From Prochlorococcus sp. AG-436-C05 (GTDB lineage: Bacteria; Cyanobacteriota; Cyanobacteriia; PCC-6307; Cyanobiaceae): a DNA stretch of 64,000 nucleotides. Under the pieces are notes generated by a model. It ran no database searches and had not been told where the DNA came from. It worked only from the letters and a program-made list of their open reading frames with translations. How positions within the stretch are numbered: position 1 is the stretch's first letter; every line of letters begins with the position of its first letter. Below are positions 9,471 to 21,073 of this stretch, piece by piece. The DNA lies in contig QCPB01000001.1 in assembly GCA_003209795.1 (NCBI GenBank), forward strand, positions 62,001 through 126,000, written 5' to 3'. The translations under genes were made by a program, and so were the position numbers.

Positions 9471-11253
9471 ACTTATATTTATCTTGGGCTTCGTCATCAT
9501 CTTCAATTTGTCCCATATAAATTACTCCTTCATTAAGCTGTAATGTTATTAAGCTGCCATTTATTACAAGTTCTTTAATTGATTCTAAATTACAAATAGT
9601 AGAAAATTTTTTGTTATTTTTATTAAATAATTTATAACATTCATCAACGTTTTCGTTAGTAACAATTCCAGCAATATCTTTGTTAAATGGTAAATATTTT
9701 AAAAGTTCCTTTGGGACAAATAATATTTCTCCTGGATTTATTAAAGACAAATCTTGAGTGTTAATTATATTTCTAGCCTTACCAGTAACACCTGTCTCTC
9801 CTATCGAAATTCCCCTAGAAATAATTTTTCTAACTAAACCAACTTTTATTAAATCTGTAGATCCACTTATACCTGTTAAAGTTCCAGCCGTTTGCACTAC
9901 TAAGTCACCTTGCTTCAGGATCCCCATTTCTTGAGCAATCTGCATGGCTAGGCTAAATGTTTTAGCTGTTCTTTCGTCCCTCTTAACTAATATTGGTGTA
10001 ACCCCCCATATTAGCTGCAACCTCCTTGCTACACTCCTTTCTGTAGTTGTGGCCAAAATTGGTGTTGGTGGCCTAAATTTACTTACATTACGAGCAGTAG
10101 AACCAGATTTAGTAAGCGGAATTATAGCTCCCGCATCAAGCTGTCTGGCAATATTACTTACAGCTGCACTTATAGCATTTGGAATTGTACTTGGCAAATG
10201 ACTTTCTATAGCTTTAAGTGGGTAATCCCTCTCAATTCTTCTTGCTATGGTGGCCATAGTTTGGACGGCTTCAACAGGATAGTCCCCTACAGCTGTCTCG
10301 TTAGAAAGCATTACTGCATCAGTTCCATCAAGTATCGCATTAGCTACGTCACTAACTTCTGCTCTAGTGGGTCTTGGATTCGAAGCCATAGAATCAAGCA
10401 TTTGAGTTGCAGTAATAATTGGTATACCAAGGGAATTTGCTTTTCTTATTAATTCTTTTTGTAAAAGAGGAACTTCCTCTGCAGGCATTTCAACTCCTAA
10501 ATCTCCCCTTGCGACCATTACCCCATCACATAAGGGTAATAAAGTATCAATTTGATCTATTGCTTCAAATTTTTCTATTTTGGCTACTACAGGAGTAGAG
10601 TAACCATTCTTATTTATTAAATCCTTTATTTCATTAATATCAGAGGGATTCCTTACAAAACTTAGAGCTATCCAATCAACTCCTGCATTTAAACCAAACT
10701 TCAAATCCTCTTTATCCTTATTTGTTAAAGCCTTTACAGATAATTGTACATCAGGAAAATTTACACCTTTATTATTAGATAAAACACCTCCCACTGTAAC
10801 AATACATTCTAAAAGATTTGAATTAATATCAACTCTTTCAACTACCATTTCGATTTTGCCATCATCTAATAAAATTCTTTTGCCAACACTTACTTCTTGG
10901 ACAAGTTTTTCATATGTAACATTTGCAATATTATTATTACATTCAACTTCATTAGAAGTTAATACAAATTTATCCCCTTTTTTTACTTTTACAGGGCCAT
11001 CTTTAAATCTTCCTAGCCTAATTTTAGGCCCTTGAAGATCTTGAAGAATTCCAACATCTAGATCTAGTTTTGTAGATACTTCTCGAATGGTTTTTATTCT
11101 TTCCTCATGATCTTTATGATCACCGTGTGAGAAGTTTAATCTAAAAGTTGTTACACCAGCTTTAATAAGATCCGTAATAATTTCTTTTGATTGTGTTGCA
11201 GGGCCAATGGTTGCTACAATTTTTGTTCTTCTTTTTAAGTCAATATTCGACAT
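9463..11253 (-). CDS. pyk: Pyruvate kinase
   Basis: 596-aa; RTKIVATIGPATQS, MVARGDLGVEMP, ITATQMLDSM. Confidence 0.97.
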   Translation of the reverse strand: MSNIDLKRRTKIVATIGPATQSKEIITDLIKAGVTTFRLNFSHGDHKDHEERIKTIREVSTKLDLDVGILQDLQGPKIRLGRFKDGPVKVKKGDKFVLTSNEVECNNNIANVTYEKLVQEVSVGKRILLDDGKIEMVVERVDINSNLLECIVTVGGVLSNNKGVNFPDVQLSVKALTNKDKEDLKFGLNAGVDWIALSFVRNPSDINEIKDLINKNGYSTPVVAKIEKFEAIDQIDTLLPLCDGVMVARGDLGVEMPAEEVPLLQKELIRKANSLGIPIITATQMLDSMASNPRPTRAEVSDVANAILDGTDAVMLSNETAVGDYPVEAVQTMATIARRIERDYPLKAIESHLPSTIPNAISAAVSNIARQLDAGAIIPLTKSGSTARNVSKFRPPTPILATTTERSVARRLQLIWGVTPILVKRDERTAKTFSLAMQIAQEMGILKQGDLVVQTAGTLTGISGSTDLIKVGLVRKIISRGISIGETGVTGKARNIINTQDLSLINPGEILFVPKELLKYLPFNKDIAGIVTNENVDECYKLFNKNNKKFSTICNLESIKELVINGSLITLQLNEGVIYMGQIEDDDEAQDKYKYV

Positions 11254-11314
11254 ATATAAATAATATTGCTAGATATAAATAAATTTAACACACACAAAGT
11301 TAGTTATTTAAATC

Positions 11315-11644
11315 ATGGATTTTAAAACTTATCAGAAAAAAGCAAGAGAAACTGCTCAATATCCAAATTTAGGATCCAATATTATTTATCCAACTCTTGG
11401 TTTGGTTGGCGAAGGTGGTGAAGTTGCAGAAAAAGTTAAAAAGGTTATTAGAGATAAAAATGGAATATTTGATAAGGAATCAAAATTAGGTATTAAAAGA
11501 GAGTTAGGAGATGTTTTGTGGTATATATCAAATCTTTGTACAGAATTAAATATTAATTTGGAGGATGTTGCATCAGAAAACCTAGAAAAGTTAAGATTAA
11601 GAGCTCTTAAAGGTAAGATATCAGGTTCAGGGGATAATAGATAA
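11315..11644 (+). CDS. MazG-like nucleotide pyrophosphohydrolase family protein
   Basis: GLVGEGGEVAEKVKK, KRELGDVLWYISNL. Confidence 0.87.
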   Translation: MDFKTYQKKARETAQYPNLGSNIIYPTLGLVGEGGEVAEKVKKVIRDKNGIFDKESKLGIKRELGDVLWYISNLCTELNINLEDVASENLEKLRLRALKGKISGSGDNR

Positions 11645-11652
11645 ATAATTTT

Positions 11653-11934
11653 TTAAAAATTATATAACGATAAATAATACAATTGACCTTGGAGGAAACT
11701 TAATAATAAAAACGCTAGTATTGATGAGATATCAAAACCTCCTATAGGAGGTATTACCCCGCGAAAAATGTTCAAATATGGGTCAGTAATTGAACAAAGC
11801 GCTGATAATATACCATTACTCCAGTCAATACCTGGGAACCAAGTTAATAGAACTCTTATAAGCAATAAATAAGAATAGATTCTTAGAGTATCACTAAGAA
11901 CACCGAAAATTGGTCCAAAGATGTCTGTATTCAT
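11653..11934 (-). CDS. YggT family (Ycf19-like) membrane protein
   Basis: LIRVLLTWFPGIDWS, ITDPYLNIFRGVIPPIGGFDISSILAFLLL. Confidence 0.9.
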   Translation of the reverse strand: MNTDIFGPIFGVLSDTLRIYSYLLLIRVLLTWFPGIDWSNGILSALCSITDPYLNIFRGVIPPIGGFDISSILAFLLLSFLQGQLYYLSLYNF

Positions 11935-11951
11935 AATAGATATATTAACAT

Positions 11952-12491
11952 TTACTTTTTGTTACTGCCTATTTGCGATAGATATTCATTACTTACAGCA
12001 AATGTCTGAAAAAACTTTTCTGACAATGATAACCAGTACGATCTTCCATCTTTTTGCTTACGCTTAACAATAAAGTTTTTATTCAACAATTCCTTAATAT
12101 GATCATAAGCTCCAGAACCTCTTAGGATTATAAGATCTGATTGTAAAATCTTTTTTTTAATCGCTATCGTTGCTAAGGTTCTCAATTCTGAAGTTTTTAG
12201 CTCTGATGGCAATAAATCTTCTACAAAATCATTAAGAGTAGATTTTAACTCAAGACAATAGTTATTATTTATTTCATTTAGTTCTAGTGCCGATTTAGAG
12301 TTACAGTATTTTTTTTTCAATTCGTCTATTGCATTTATAATTGAATTGATATCGGAATTAGTAATTTCTGCTAGATCATTCTTAGAGATAGGCCTACCCT
12401 TCAAATACAAAACAGCTTCAATTTTAGTAATTAGGTCTATTTTCAATAATTGCTTAGTATTGAGATCAGATTGAATAATTTTAACTACCAA
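11952..12491 (-). CDS. scpB: Segregation and condensation protein B
   Basis: KIEAVLYLKGRPISKNDLAEIT..., LRGSGAYDHIKELLNKNFIVKR. Confidence 0.88.
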   Translation of the reverse strand: MVVKIIQSDLNTKQLLKIDLITKIEAVLYLKGRPISKNDLAEITNSDINSIINAIDELKKKYCNSKSALELNEINNNYCLELKSTLNDFVEDLLPSELKTSELRTLATIAIKKKILQSDLIILRGSGAYDHIKELLNKNFIVKRKQKDGRSYWLSLSEKFFQTFAVSNEYLSQIGSNKK

Positions 12492-12515
12492 ATTCTTACC
12501 TAATTTACCTCATAT

Positions 12516-14057
12516 TTAATTTGATGCACCAAGAAAAAGTTTATAAGTTTGGTTATTAGTTTCGTTCCAGTGTTTATATCCTAAGAATTTAATAAATCTT
12601 ACCCAGTCTTTAATTTCATTTCTATTTATTAAAACACCAATAACTATTCTTCCAACATCTGCGCCATAATTTCTATAATGAAAAATACTAATTGTCCAAT
12701 TTGATTTCATATTTTTTAAGAAATTTATTAAGGCTCCAGGTCTTTCTGGAAATTCAAATCTGTATAAAAGCTCTACCTTGTCTTTCTTCATGAATTCCTG
12801 AATGTTATGAGGTAATCTTCCGCCTACCATATGTCTAAGATGGTTTTTTGATAATTCATCATTACTTATATCTATAAAAGGATAATTAGAATTTGTAAAA
12901 GTATTTAGTAGGTTTTTTTTATCAATGGATCCGTAAACTTCAACTCCAACAAATATTTGAGCATTATAAGAATTTGACATCCTATAGCTAAATTCTGTTA
13001 AATTTCTTTTGTTAAGTAGTTTGCAAAAATCTATCAAACTACCTGCTCTTTCGGGTATTTCCACTGCAATCATAACTTCTTTACATTCTCCCAGCTCAGC
13101 TCTTTCTGCTACAAACCTAAGCCTTTCAAAATTCATATTTGCTCCACATGCAATAGTTATGAGTTTTTTATTTGAATAATTACATTCTAGAATATCTTTT
13201 TTCATACCTGCAATTGATAATGCTCCAGCTGGCTCTAATATTGATCTAGTTTCTTCAAAAACATCTTTAATAGCAGCACATATCTCATCAGTATTAACGG
13301 TAATCATCTTATCAATGTACTTCTTTCCAATTTCAAATGTTTTTATACCAACTTTCTTAACAGCTACTCCGTCTGCAAATTGACCTACTGAACTCAATTC
13401 AACAATTTTAGATTCAACTAGAGATCTAGACATTGCATTTGCATCTTCAGGCTCTACGCCAATTATTTTTACATCAGGCCATATGTGTTTAACATAAATA
13501 GAGATTCCTGATATTAATCCTCCTCCTCCAACAGCTACATAAATAGCATATGGAGGTTCTTTTATTTGTTGCTCAAGTTCTACAGCTATAGTTCCTTGTC
13601 CAGCAATAACATCTGGATCGTCAAAAGGATGAATAAAACATAATTTTTTCTCTTCACTTATGCGGATGGCTTCATTGTATGTTTCATCATAATTATCTCC
13701 AAATAATATTACTTTTGCGTTTAGGTTCTTAACAGCATTAACTTTAACTAAAGGTGTTGTTATAGGCATTAATATTGTTGCTTTACAATTCAATTTAAGA
13801 GCACTTAAAGCAACACCTTGTGCATGATTTCCAGCGCTTGATGTAATTACTCCATTAGAAAGCTCTTCTTTAGTAAGCTGTCTCATTTTGTTATATGCGC
13901 CTCTAATTTTAAATGAAAACACATCTTGGAGATCTTCTCTTTTTAAATAAATATTATTATTGAAAGTATTACTTAAATTCTTAGCTTTCTCTAACGGAGT
14001 TTTTTTTGCTACTTCATAGACCTGAGCTTGAAGTATTTTTTCTAAATATTCATTCAT
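12516..14057 (-). CDS. ilvA: Threonine ammonia-lyase, biosynthetic
   Basis: KREDLQDVFSFKIRGAYNKM, SSAGNHAQGVA, C-terminal ACT-like domains. Confidence 0.97.
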   Translation of the reverse strand: MNEYLEKILQAQVYEVAKKTPLEKAKNLSNTFNNNIYLKREDLQDVFSFKIRGAYNKMRQLTKEELSNGVITSSAGNHAQGVALSALKLNCKATILMPITTPLVKVNAVKNLNAKVILFGDNYDETYNEAIRISEEKKLCFIHPFDDPDVIAGQGTIAVELEQQIKEPPYAIYVAVGGGGLISGISIYVKHIWPDVKIIGVEPEDANAMSRSLVESKIVELSSVGQFADGVAVKKVGIKTFEIGKKYIDKMITVNTDEICAAIKDVFEETRSILEPAGALSIAGMKKDILECNYSNKKLITIACGANMNFERLRFVAERAELGECKEVMIAVEIPERAGSLIDFCKLLNKRNLTEFSYRMSNSYNAQIFVGVEVYGSIDKKNLLNTFTNSNYPFIDISNDELSKNHLRHMVGGRLPHNIQEFMKKDKVELLYRFEFPERPGALINFLKNMKSNWTISIFHYRNYGADVGRIVIGVLINRNEIKDWVRFIKFLGYKHWNETNNQTYKLFLGASN

Positions 14058-14173
14058 ATTTATATTTTTAGCACTAAATATTAATCTAATAAAACATTAC
14101 ATGATCTATTTCATAAAAAATACTCATTTTGCACCATGGCGTTTTAAATTATATAAGTAACTATTTTTATATA

Positions 14174-16063
14174 ATGCTTTTAAGCGAGTTAAGCCATCCT
14201 AACCAACTTCATGGCTTAACGGTTTCACAATTAGAAGAAATTGCTTGTCAGATAAGAGAAAGGCATCTGCAAGTTGTATCTACAAGTGGAGGCCATCTTG
14301 GTCCTGGATTAGGTGTTGTTGAATTAACATTAGCTTTATATCAAACACTTGATCTCGATTTCGATAAAGTCGTATGGGATGTTGGGCATCAAGGTTATCC
14401 GCATAAGTTGATAACTGGTCGATTCAATGAATTTGATTCCCTAAGGCAACAAAACGGAGTAGCAGGTTATCTTAAAAGAAGTGAAAGTAAGTATGACCAT
14501 TTTGGTGCAGGTCATGCAAGTACATCTATATCAGCCGCATTGGGAATGGCATTAGCAAGAGATAGAAAGGGAGAAAATCATAAATGTGTTGCTGTTATTG
14601 GAGATGGTGCTTTAACAGGTGGAATGGCATTAGAAGCAATAAACCATGCTGGTCATCTACCTAATACTCCCTTTGTTGTTGTTCTAAACGACAATGACAT
14701 GTCAATATCTCCTCCCGTTGGAGCATTGTCTACATACTTAAATAGAGTAAGACTTAGTCCTCCCTTACAATTTCTTTCAGATAGTGTTCAAGAAAGTGTT
14801 AAAAATATCCCTCTAATTGGTAAAGATATTCCAGAAGAATTGAAATCAATTAAAGGAAGTGTTAGAAGATTAGCTGTACCAAAAGTTGGAGCTGTTTTTG
14901 AAGAACTTGGATTTACTTATATGGGTCCCATTGACGGTCATGATATCACCAACTTAATCAATACATTTAATGCAGCACATAGACTTAAAAAACCAGTCCT
15001 TGTTCATGTTGTTACGACTAAAGGGAAAGGTTATCCATATGCAGAAGCTGATCAAGTAGGTTATCATGCTCAATCATCATTCGATTTGACGACAGGAAAA
15101 TCTATACCTTCTAGCAAGCCAAAACCTATTAGCTATAGCAAGATTTTTGGTCAAACGTTACTAAAAATATGTGAACAGGATAGCAAGGTAGTAGGTATAA
15201 CAGCTGCAATGGCTACAGGTACGGGTTTAGATTTATTACAAAAAAATATACCTAATCAATATATAGATGTAGGAATAGCAGAACAACATGCAGTAACACT
15301 AGCGGCAGGAATGTCCTGCGATGGTCTTAAACCTGTTGTAGCAATTTATAGTACGTTTTTACAACGTGCTTTTGATCAGTTAATACATGATGTAGGTATT
15401 CAGAAACTACCTGTATCATTTGTTCTTGATAGAGCAGGAATTGTTGGAGCTGATGGTCCAACTCACCAAGGACAGTATGATATTAGCTATATGAGATCAA
15501 TTCCTAATTTTGTACTAATGGCTCCAAAGGATGAAGCGGAGCTACAGAGAATGTTAATTACATCAATTAACCATAAAGGTCCTACGGCATTACGTATACC
15601 AAGAGGTTCAGGGCTTGGGGTAGCAGTAATGGATGAGGGATGGGAACCTATAAAAATTGGTGAAGGTGAAATATTAGAAGAAGGAAATGATATCTTAATT
15701 CTTGCTTATGGATCTATGGTCGCATCCTCGTTAGAAACAGCTAAATTATTAAAGGAAAAAAACATTAATGCATGTATTGTAAATGCAAGATTTGTAAAAC
15801 CTTTAGATCATAATCTAATAATTCCTTTAGCCAATAAAATTAGAAAAGTGGTAACGATGGAAGAAGGAACCTTAATTGGGGGATTTGGTTCAGCTATTGT
15901 TGAGTTATTCAACGATAATGAAGTCAATGTTCCTGTATTAAGAATTGGTATACCAGATGTATTAGTTGATCATGCTACACCAGATCAGAGTAAAGAAAAA
16001 TTAGAACTAAACCCTGATCAGATGGCAGATAAAATTATAGAAAAATTTAAATTAGATAAGTAG
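14174..16063 (+). CDS. dxs: 1-deoxy-D-xylulose-5-phosphate synthase
   Basis: [45 protein letters not shown]; start taken at MLLSELSHP rather than the longer ORF. Confidence 0.97.
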   Translation: MLLSELSHPNQLHGLTVSQLEEIACQIRERHLQVVSTSGGHLGPGLGVVELTLALYQTLDLDFDKVVWDVGHQGYPHKLITGRFNEFDSLRQQNGVAGYLKRSESKYDHFGAGHASTSISAALGMALARDRKGENHKCVAVIGDGALTGGMALEAINHAGHLPNTPFVVVLNDNDMSISPPVGALSTYLNRVRLSPPLQFLSDSVQESVKNIPLIGKDIPEELKSIKGSVRRLAVPKVGAVFEELGFTYMGPIDGHDITNLINTFNAAHRLKKPVLVHVVTTKGKGYPYAEADQVGYHAQSSFDLTTGKSIPSSKPKPISYSKIFGQTLLKICEQDSKVVGITAAMATGTGLDLLQKNIPNQYIDVGIAEQHAVTLAAGMSCDGLKPVVAIYSTFLQRAFDQLIHDVGIQKLPVSFVLDRAGIVGADGPTHQGQYDISYMRSIPNFVLMAPKDEAELQRMLITSINHKGPTALRIPRGSGLGVAVMDEGWEPIKIGEGEILEEGNDILILAYGSMVASSLETAKLLKEKNINACIVNARFVKPLDHNLIIPLANKIRKVVTMEEGTLIGGFGSAIVELFNDNEVNVPVLRIGIPDVLVDHATPDQSKEKLELNPDQMADKIIEKFKLDK

Positions 16064-16089
16064 ATTGAATCTACTTTAATTAATAATTA

Positions 16090-16350
16090 CTATAAAACAC
16101 CTCTGGAAGCTAATCCTAGAATTGTTCCTATACCCATAATATGTCCAAGGCAATTTGCTCCAACAACAGATGCATGGCTTAAACCACCATAATATTTGGA
16201 ATTAGGTATTTCAAAACCATCATTTGGTTTTTGAATATTTGCTCTTGCTATCGCATAAGCAATTCCATTACATGTAATCATTATCATGGCGCATTTAGGA
16301 GACCAAGAAAATGTTGCTGGATCAGCAGCTGCAAATAATGTAGTAAGCAT
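16090..16350 (-). CDS. psaK: Photosystem I reaction center subunit PsaK
   Basis: TFSWSPKCAMIMITCNGIAYAIARANIQKP...LSHASVVGANCLGHIMGIGTILGLASRGVL. Confidence 0.92.
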   Translation of the reverse strand: MLTTLFAAADPATFSWSPKCAMIMITCNGIAYAIARANIQKPNDGFEIPNSKYYGGLSHASVVGANCLGHIMGIGTILGLASRGVL

Positions 16351-16415
16351 AAAAAATCGGTATTTTTAATATTCTCCAATACTTTTAGCCAAAAAACACA
16401 AAATTGTAAAAGGTC

Positions 16416-16751
16416 TTAAGAGTTTTTTACTTCTAGTTGTTTTAACAAGTTAATAAAACCTACTAAAATAACAAAATCACTTAAAGTTAGAAAAAACTCT
16501 GCAAATCCATGTAAAAAGTCAATTTCAACAAGGGGTTTTCCATAATTATTTAATGAATATAATGACAATAAAATAGTTATTAATACAAAAAATACAGTAA
16601 GGGAATATCCAGTCTTTATAAATTTATTAAAAAATTTAATCTTATATAAATAAAATAAGAATATAGAATATGGAAAAATTGATACAGCAAATAATGCTGT
16701 GTTATCAAACTGAGCTAAATATTCTATAAAATTTAAGAAAAAATCATTCAT
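16416..16751 (-). CDS. DUF3593-like cyanobacterial membrane protein
   Basis: 111-aa multi-TM; adjacent to a DUF2499-like gene, a familiar cyanobacterial pair. Confidence 0.7.
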   Translation of the reverse strand: MNDFFLNFIEYLAQFDNTALFAVSIFPYSIFLFYLYKIKFFNKFIKTGYSLTVFFVLITILLSLYSLNNYGKPLVEIDFLHGFAEFFLTLSDFVILVGFINLLKQLEVKNS

Positions 16752-17046
16752 AATTAATCGTTAATTTGTAAATAGCAATAGTTGATATAGCTAATGTTGA
16801 GTTGCCGATTAAAGTCGAAATTCCTTGTAATGTTACCAAACCGTATAAAATTTCTTGATTGTCGTAAATATGCCAAGTAATAGCACACATAGCACTTATC
16901 AAATTAGGTATCATACCAAGACTTAACCAAAATAAAGGTTTATATTTGTCAAATTTACTTATTTTACTAATTATGAAAATTGCAAATATCCATTCAATTA
17001 CGGAGGAAATATGAATAAGCCATGTACCAAATGATAGTTCGTGCAC
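16744..17046 (-). CDS. DUF2499-like cyanobacterial membrane protein
   Basis: MHELSFGTWLIHISSVIEWIFAI...CAITWHIYDN. Confidence 0.75.
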   Translation of the reverse strand: MHELSFGTWLIHISSVIEWIFAIFIISKISKFDKYKPLFWLSLGMIPNLISAMCAITWHIYDNQEILYGLVTLQGISTLIGNSTLAISTIAIYKLTINYE

Positions 17047-17051
17047 AATTT

Positions 17052-17585
17052 TTATATTTTTTTCTTTAGAACATTAAGAACTTCTTTTGCGTGATTTGTA
17101 GGTAAAACGTTCATCCATCTATAGGATATTACACTTTCTGGTGAAATCAAAAAAGTATTTCTATCTGATAATGGAGGGATCCATGAACCATATTTTTCAC
17201 TAATAGAGCCATTAGGATCAGATAATAATGTATAGTTTATTGATTTTTCACTACAGAAACTTTTATGTGAATCTTGATTATCTGCACTAATACCAACAAT
17301 TTCTGTATTTAGTTTTGAAAAATAACTTTTTAATTCTGTGAACCTCTTAGCTTCAAGAGTACAACCTGCTGTAAAATCTTTAGGATAAAAATATAAAACT
17401 AACCATTTACCTTTAAAATCATTTAGTTCCCATTCTTTTTTTGATTTAATACTATTATTAATACCTTCAAGGCGAAAGTTTGGAGCTAAATCACCTATCT
17501 CGGGAGCAAAATCAAAAGCTAATGATGGAGTGCTATTAATAAATAAAAATAATAATATTATTAAATTTCCAAGTAAAGTCTTCAT
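17052..17585 (-). CDS. Peroxiredoxin (BCP/PrxQ-like) with N-terminal signal sequence
   Basis: GDLAPNFRLEG, YFYPKDFTAGCTLEA; hydrophobic leader MKTLLGNLIILLFLFINSTPSLAF. Confidence 0.9.
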   Translation of the reverse strand: MKTLLGNLIILLFLFINSTPSLAFDFAPEIGDLAPNFRLEGINNSIKSKKEWELNDFKGKWLVLYFYPKDFTAGCTLEAKRFTELKSYFSKLNTEIVGISADNQDSHKSFCSEKSINYTLLSDPNGSISEKYGSWIPPLSDRNTFLISPESVISYRWMNVLPTNHAKEVLNVLKKKI

Positions 17586-17590
17586 TAAGT

Positions 17591-17827
17591 TTAGAATTTA
17601 CTTAAATCAACTCCATTTGATTTAGCAAATTTATGTAAACCTACTTTTTGTATAGATTTTAAAGCCTTGGTACTAATTTTTATATTTATCCATTTGTTGC
17701 CTTCATTCCACCAAAGTCTTCTTTTTTGAAGATTAACTTGTTGTAATTTCTTAGTACGAATATGTGAGTGACTCACTGCCATACCATTGTTAGCTTTTGC
17801 GCCAGTTAGTTCACACACTCTTGACAT
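17591..17827 (-). CDS. rpmB: 50S ribosomal protein L28
   Basis: [37 protein letters not shown]...; ORF-track start is over-extended. Confidence 0.97.
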   Translation of the reverse strand: MSRVCELTGAKANNGMAVSHSHIRTKKLQQVNLQKRRLWWNEGNKWINIKISTKALKSIQKVGLHKFAKSNGVDLSKF

Positions 17828-17867
17828 ATTTTTTTTTTGAAAATCTTCAAAAATTCTAACACATGAG

Positions 17868-19772
17868 TTAATTTTTTGAATCAAGCAATTCTGAAATCAA
17901 TTCGGCACTATTATTTTGTAAATTAATGATCTGTTCTTGATCTAATCCACCTACGGATAATTTAGCCATATCGTAAACATTATTAGCAATTTTAGATGCT
18001 AATTGATTTTGAATAGGATCTTTTTTATCAAGAATTATTTTATTGCCTGTAATTTTATTAAGTCCAACAATAAGTGGGTGTTCTTTATTAATTAAAAGGA
18101 CATGATATTCAGGTAAACCAGGAATCTTTTGTTCCATGTAAGCTCCCATATCATTAATTCTTCTCATTTGTTCTGGAAGCAAGATCATTGCAGGAGGAGC
18201 ATCTTTACTAGTTAGAGATTGAACTTTAACTGTTACTTTTTCATTGTTAAGAGCATTAACTATCGTATCTCTAAGATTATCTGTATTAGATTTACCATCC
18301 TTATCTACTATTTCATTAGATTCCTTATCTTCTAATTCATTAATTTCTGAATCAACTCTTTGAAATTGATAATTTTCGTTTTTACTTTCTAACCATGGAA
18401 GAAATTGTGCATCAATTAAGGGGTCTGATTTAATAACTTCTTTGTCATCAGATATACAGATATTTAAGGCACTCGACTGAGCAATCAAATCTGAACAATA
18501 AATAATTTTATTAGTATCTTTTATATTATTTCGTACTTTATAATTTGCAAGAGTTGTGAAATACTTATCATTAGATTTAATAAGGGTTTTATTTTCAATA
18601 TCCTTGCTAACTTCTTTTTCTGAATTGAAAATTGTTTCAAAAATTATACTGTTTTCGACTAAATCAGCAAATTTCTCATCTTCGATAGCACCAATTTTAA
18701 TAAAGGCAGAGATTGAATCCCATATTTCTGCATAAAACTCTGGAGAATTTTTTATCAAATCCTTCAATTTATTAGCAATTTTCTTGGAGATAAATGAAGA
18801 TATTGACCTCACTTTTCTATCTGTTTGCAATGCACTTCTACTTACATTTAATGGAATATCTGTTGAATCAATAACTCCTCTAAGGGGCAAAAGGTACCTT
18901 GGTACAATCTCTTTAATTGAATCGCTGACAAAGACTTGATTGCAAAAGAGCTTTATTTCTCCCTTTTCCCAGTCAGCTCTACCAGTTAACTTAGGAAAAT
19001 ACAAAATACCTTGTATATCATATGGATAATCTGTATTTAAATGAATCCATAAAAGTGGATCTCCCTGAAAGGGGTAAAGATATTTATATAACTCGATATA
19101 GTCTTCATCTTTTAATTCACTTGGTTGTTTTCTCCAAGGGGGATTTTTCTTATTAATTGTCTCGCCTTCTAACAAGACATCTATTGGCATAAAGTCACAA
19201 TATTTCTTTATTAATGATTTAATTCTTTCAGGCTCAATAAATTCTTTTTCTTCTTCAAGTAAGTGCAGTATTACATCTGTGCCAACAGCCTCTCTTTCTG
19301 ATTCCTCTAATGTGAAATTTGGGGATCCATCACAGGTCCATTTAAATGCTTTTGATTCCGCAATGGCAGATTTAGTTAATATATCGACTCTTTCTGCAAC
19401 CATGAAACTTGAATAAAATCCAAGTCCAAAATGACCAATAAATTCATCATTATCTTTTTTATATTTTGTTAAAAATTCTTCTGCGCTTGAAAATGCTACT
19501 TGATTTATATACTTTTTAATTTCTTCATCATTCATTCCAATACCATTGTCAGATATTGTTAAAGTATTTTTCTCACGGTCAATAGTTATTTTTACTTGAG
19601 CTTCATCAGTATTCTCACAATCGCCCGCCATCGATGCCATTCTTCGTTTACTTATTGCGTCAACACCGTTACTAACAAGTTCTCTTACAAAGATTTCATG
19701 GTCAGAATATACTGCCTTCTTTATAATTGGGAAAATATTTTCGGTATTAATACGGATTTCGCCTTTTTCCAT
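17868..19772 (-). CDS. htpG: Molecular chaperone HtpG (Hsp90)
   Basis: [37 protein letters not shown]. Confidence 0.96.
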   Translation of the reverse strand: MEKGEIRINTENIFPIIKKAVYSDHEIFVRELVSNGVDAISKRRMASMAGDCENTDEAQVKITIDREKNTLTISDNGIGMNDEEIKKYINQVAFSSAEEFLTKYKKDNDEFIGHFGLGFYSSFMVAERVDILTKSAIAESKAFKWTCDGSPNFTLEESEREAVGTDVILHLLEEEKEFIEPERIKSLIKKYCDFMPIDVLLEGETINKKNPPWRKQPSELKDEDYIELYKYLYPFQGDPLLWIHLNTDYPYDIQGILYFPKLTGRADWEKGEIKLFCNQVFVSDSIKEIVPRYLLPLRGVIDSTDIPLNVSRSALQTDRKVRSISSFISKKIANKLKDLIKNSPEFYAEIWDSISAFIKIGAIEDEKFADLVENSIIFETIFNSEKEVSKDIENKTLIKSNDKYFTTLANYKVRNNIKDTNKIIYCSDLIAQSSALNICISDDKEVIKSDPLIDAQFLPWLESKNENYQFQRVDSEINELEDKESNEIVDKDGKSNTDNLRDTIVNALNNEKVTVKVQSLTSKDAPPAMILLPEQMRRINDMGAYMEQKIPGLPEYHVLLINKEHPLIVGLNKITGNKIILDKKDPIQNQLASKIANNVYDMAKLSVGGLDQEQIINLQNNSAELISELLDSKN

Positions 19773-19902
19773 TTAAAAAAAAATTAAACATCTAAATTTT
19801 ATTTCCTACAAACTAGTTAATCAAGTTTAATTAGGAGTATTGTCCGAACAATAATATTTGCTAAAAATTAATTTAATATTGAATTGTTATTGAGAAATGA
19901 TT

Positions 19903-21054
19903 TTATATGACCCATTTAATCTCAGTACAATTATTTTCTTTCATTATTTGATTAGCTTTAGTCAAGTCATTGCATGGATTTAAATGTAAAATGGCGATAT
20001 TTCCTGATTTCTGTTGTTCTTTTTGCTCATTCACACCTTTTTCCAACAAACAGAAATCTTTAAACAATAGTAAAACCTTTTTCTTATCTGTAGTTTCTTC
20101 CTTAATTAAATTTCTTAAATTATCTATTGATATTGTGAACCCAATTCCATTTAAAATTTTCTCATTTGGATTAAAGTATCTTACTAGTTCATCATATCTT
20201 CCACCTTTTGCTATGACGGTTTTATTATTATCGCTATCGCCTATAAGTTGAAAAACTATTCCTTCATATAAATTCAAATGGGGCTGGAATGTTGGGTCAA
20301 GTTGTAATTTGACTCCATATTTATTAGATATTTTTGATAATGTTTCAAATAGAAAATGTACTTCATCTAAAGTTTGACTAGTTCCATATATACTTCTCAT
20401 TTTTTTTATGACTTTATTTGGTTCTCCTCGTGTGAATAATAAATCTTTTAAAATAGATTTATCACCTTCATCAATTTCTAATTTTGATAATTTATCTTGA
20501 TCAAAGTTAACCATACTTTTTTTAATATCTTCAAAATTATTATTTTTATATTTATCTAATATTAAATCCATGATTTTTGTAGTACTAACTAGTAGACATA
20601 AATTACAATTATCCTTCAAATTAATATTATCTATAGCATCAAATAATATATTAATAACTTCAATCTCTGGGTATTTTGTTTCGTATCCAATCAATTCAAT
20701 TCCACTCTGAAGTTTCTCCTTAAATTTAAAAGAATTTTTTATATTTTGTTTTTTTTCAAAAACTATCCCATTATTAAATAATCTAATAGGTCTTTTCTTA
20801 TTTACTAATCTAGTAGATGTCAATTTAACTATAGATGTAGTCATCTCCGGCCTAAGGCATAATGAATTATTACTTACAATTCCTATAACCTCATTTTCTT
20901 GGATTACACCTCGACCTTTAATTGTCTCTAAAGTATTTATAAATGAAGGGGAAACTTCTTCATATCCCCATAATTTATAAATTTTATTTAAATTATTTAT
21001 GATAGTAGAATTATTTTTTACATCTACTAAATTAAATTCCTTTATATCAGTCAT
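19903..21054 (-). CDS. hisZ: ATP phosphoribosyltransferase regulatory subunit / HisS-like
   Basis: Class II tRNA-synthetase-like fold motifs (LRPEMTTSIVKL, AKGGRYDELVRYF, NGIGFTISID), lacks the full HisRS length. Confidence 0.85.
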   Translation of the reverse strand: MTDIKEFNLVDVKNNSTIINNLNKIYKLWGYEEVSPSFINTLETIKGRGVIQENEVIGIVSNNSLCLRPEMTTSIVKLTSTRLVNKKRPIRLFNNGIVFEKKQNIKNSFKFKEKLQSGIELIGYETKYPEIEVINILFDAIDNINLKDNCNLCLLVSTTKIMDLILDKYKNNNFEDIKKSMVNFDQDKLSKLEIDEGDKSILKDLLFTRGEPNKVIKKMRSIYGTSQTLDEVHFLFETLSKISNKYGVKLQLDPTFQPHLNLYEGIVFQLIGDSDNNKTVIAKGGRYDELVRYFNPNEKILNGIGFTISIDNLRNLIKEETTDKKKVLLLFKDFCLLEKGVNEQKEQQKSGNIAILHLNPCNDLTKANQIMKENNCTEIKWVI

Positions 21055-21073
21055 TATTTATATTTAATAGTTA

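Noticed and set aside
9944-10452. Two plus-strand ORFs (85 and 84 aa)
   Set aside because: Antisense to pyruvate kinase; composition reflects complement codon bias
19596-20251. Plus-strand ORFs 19596-19787 and 19970-20251
   Set aside because: Antisense to htpG and hisZ
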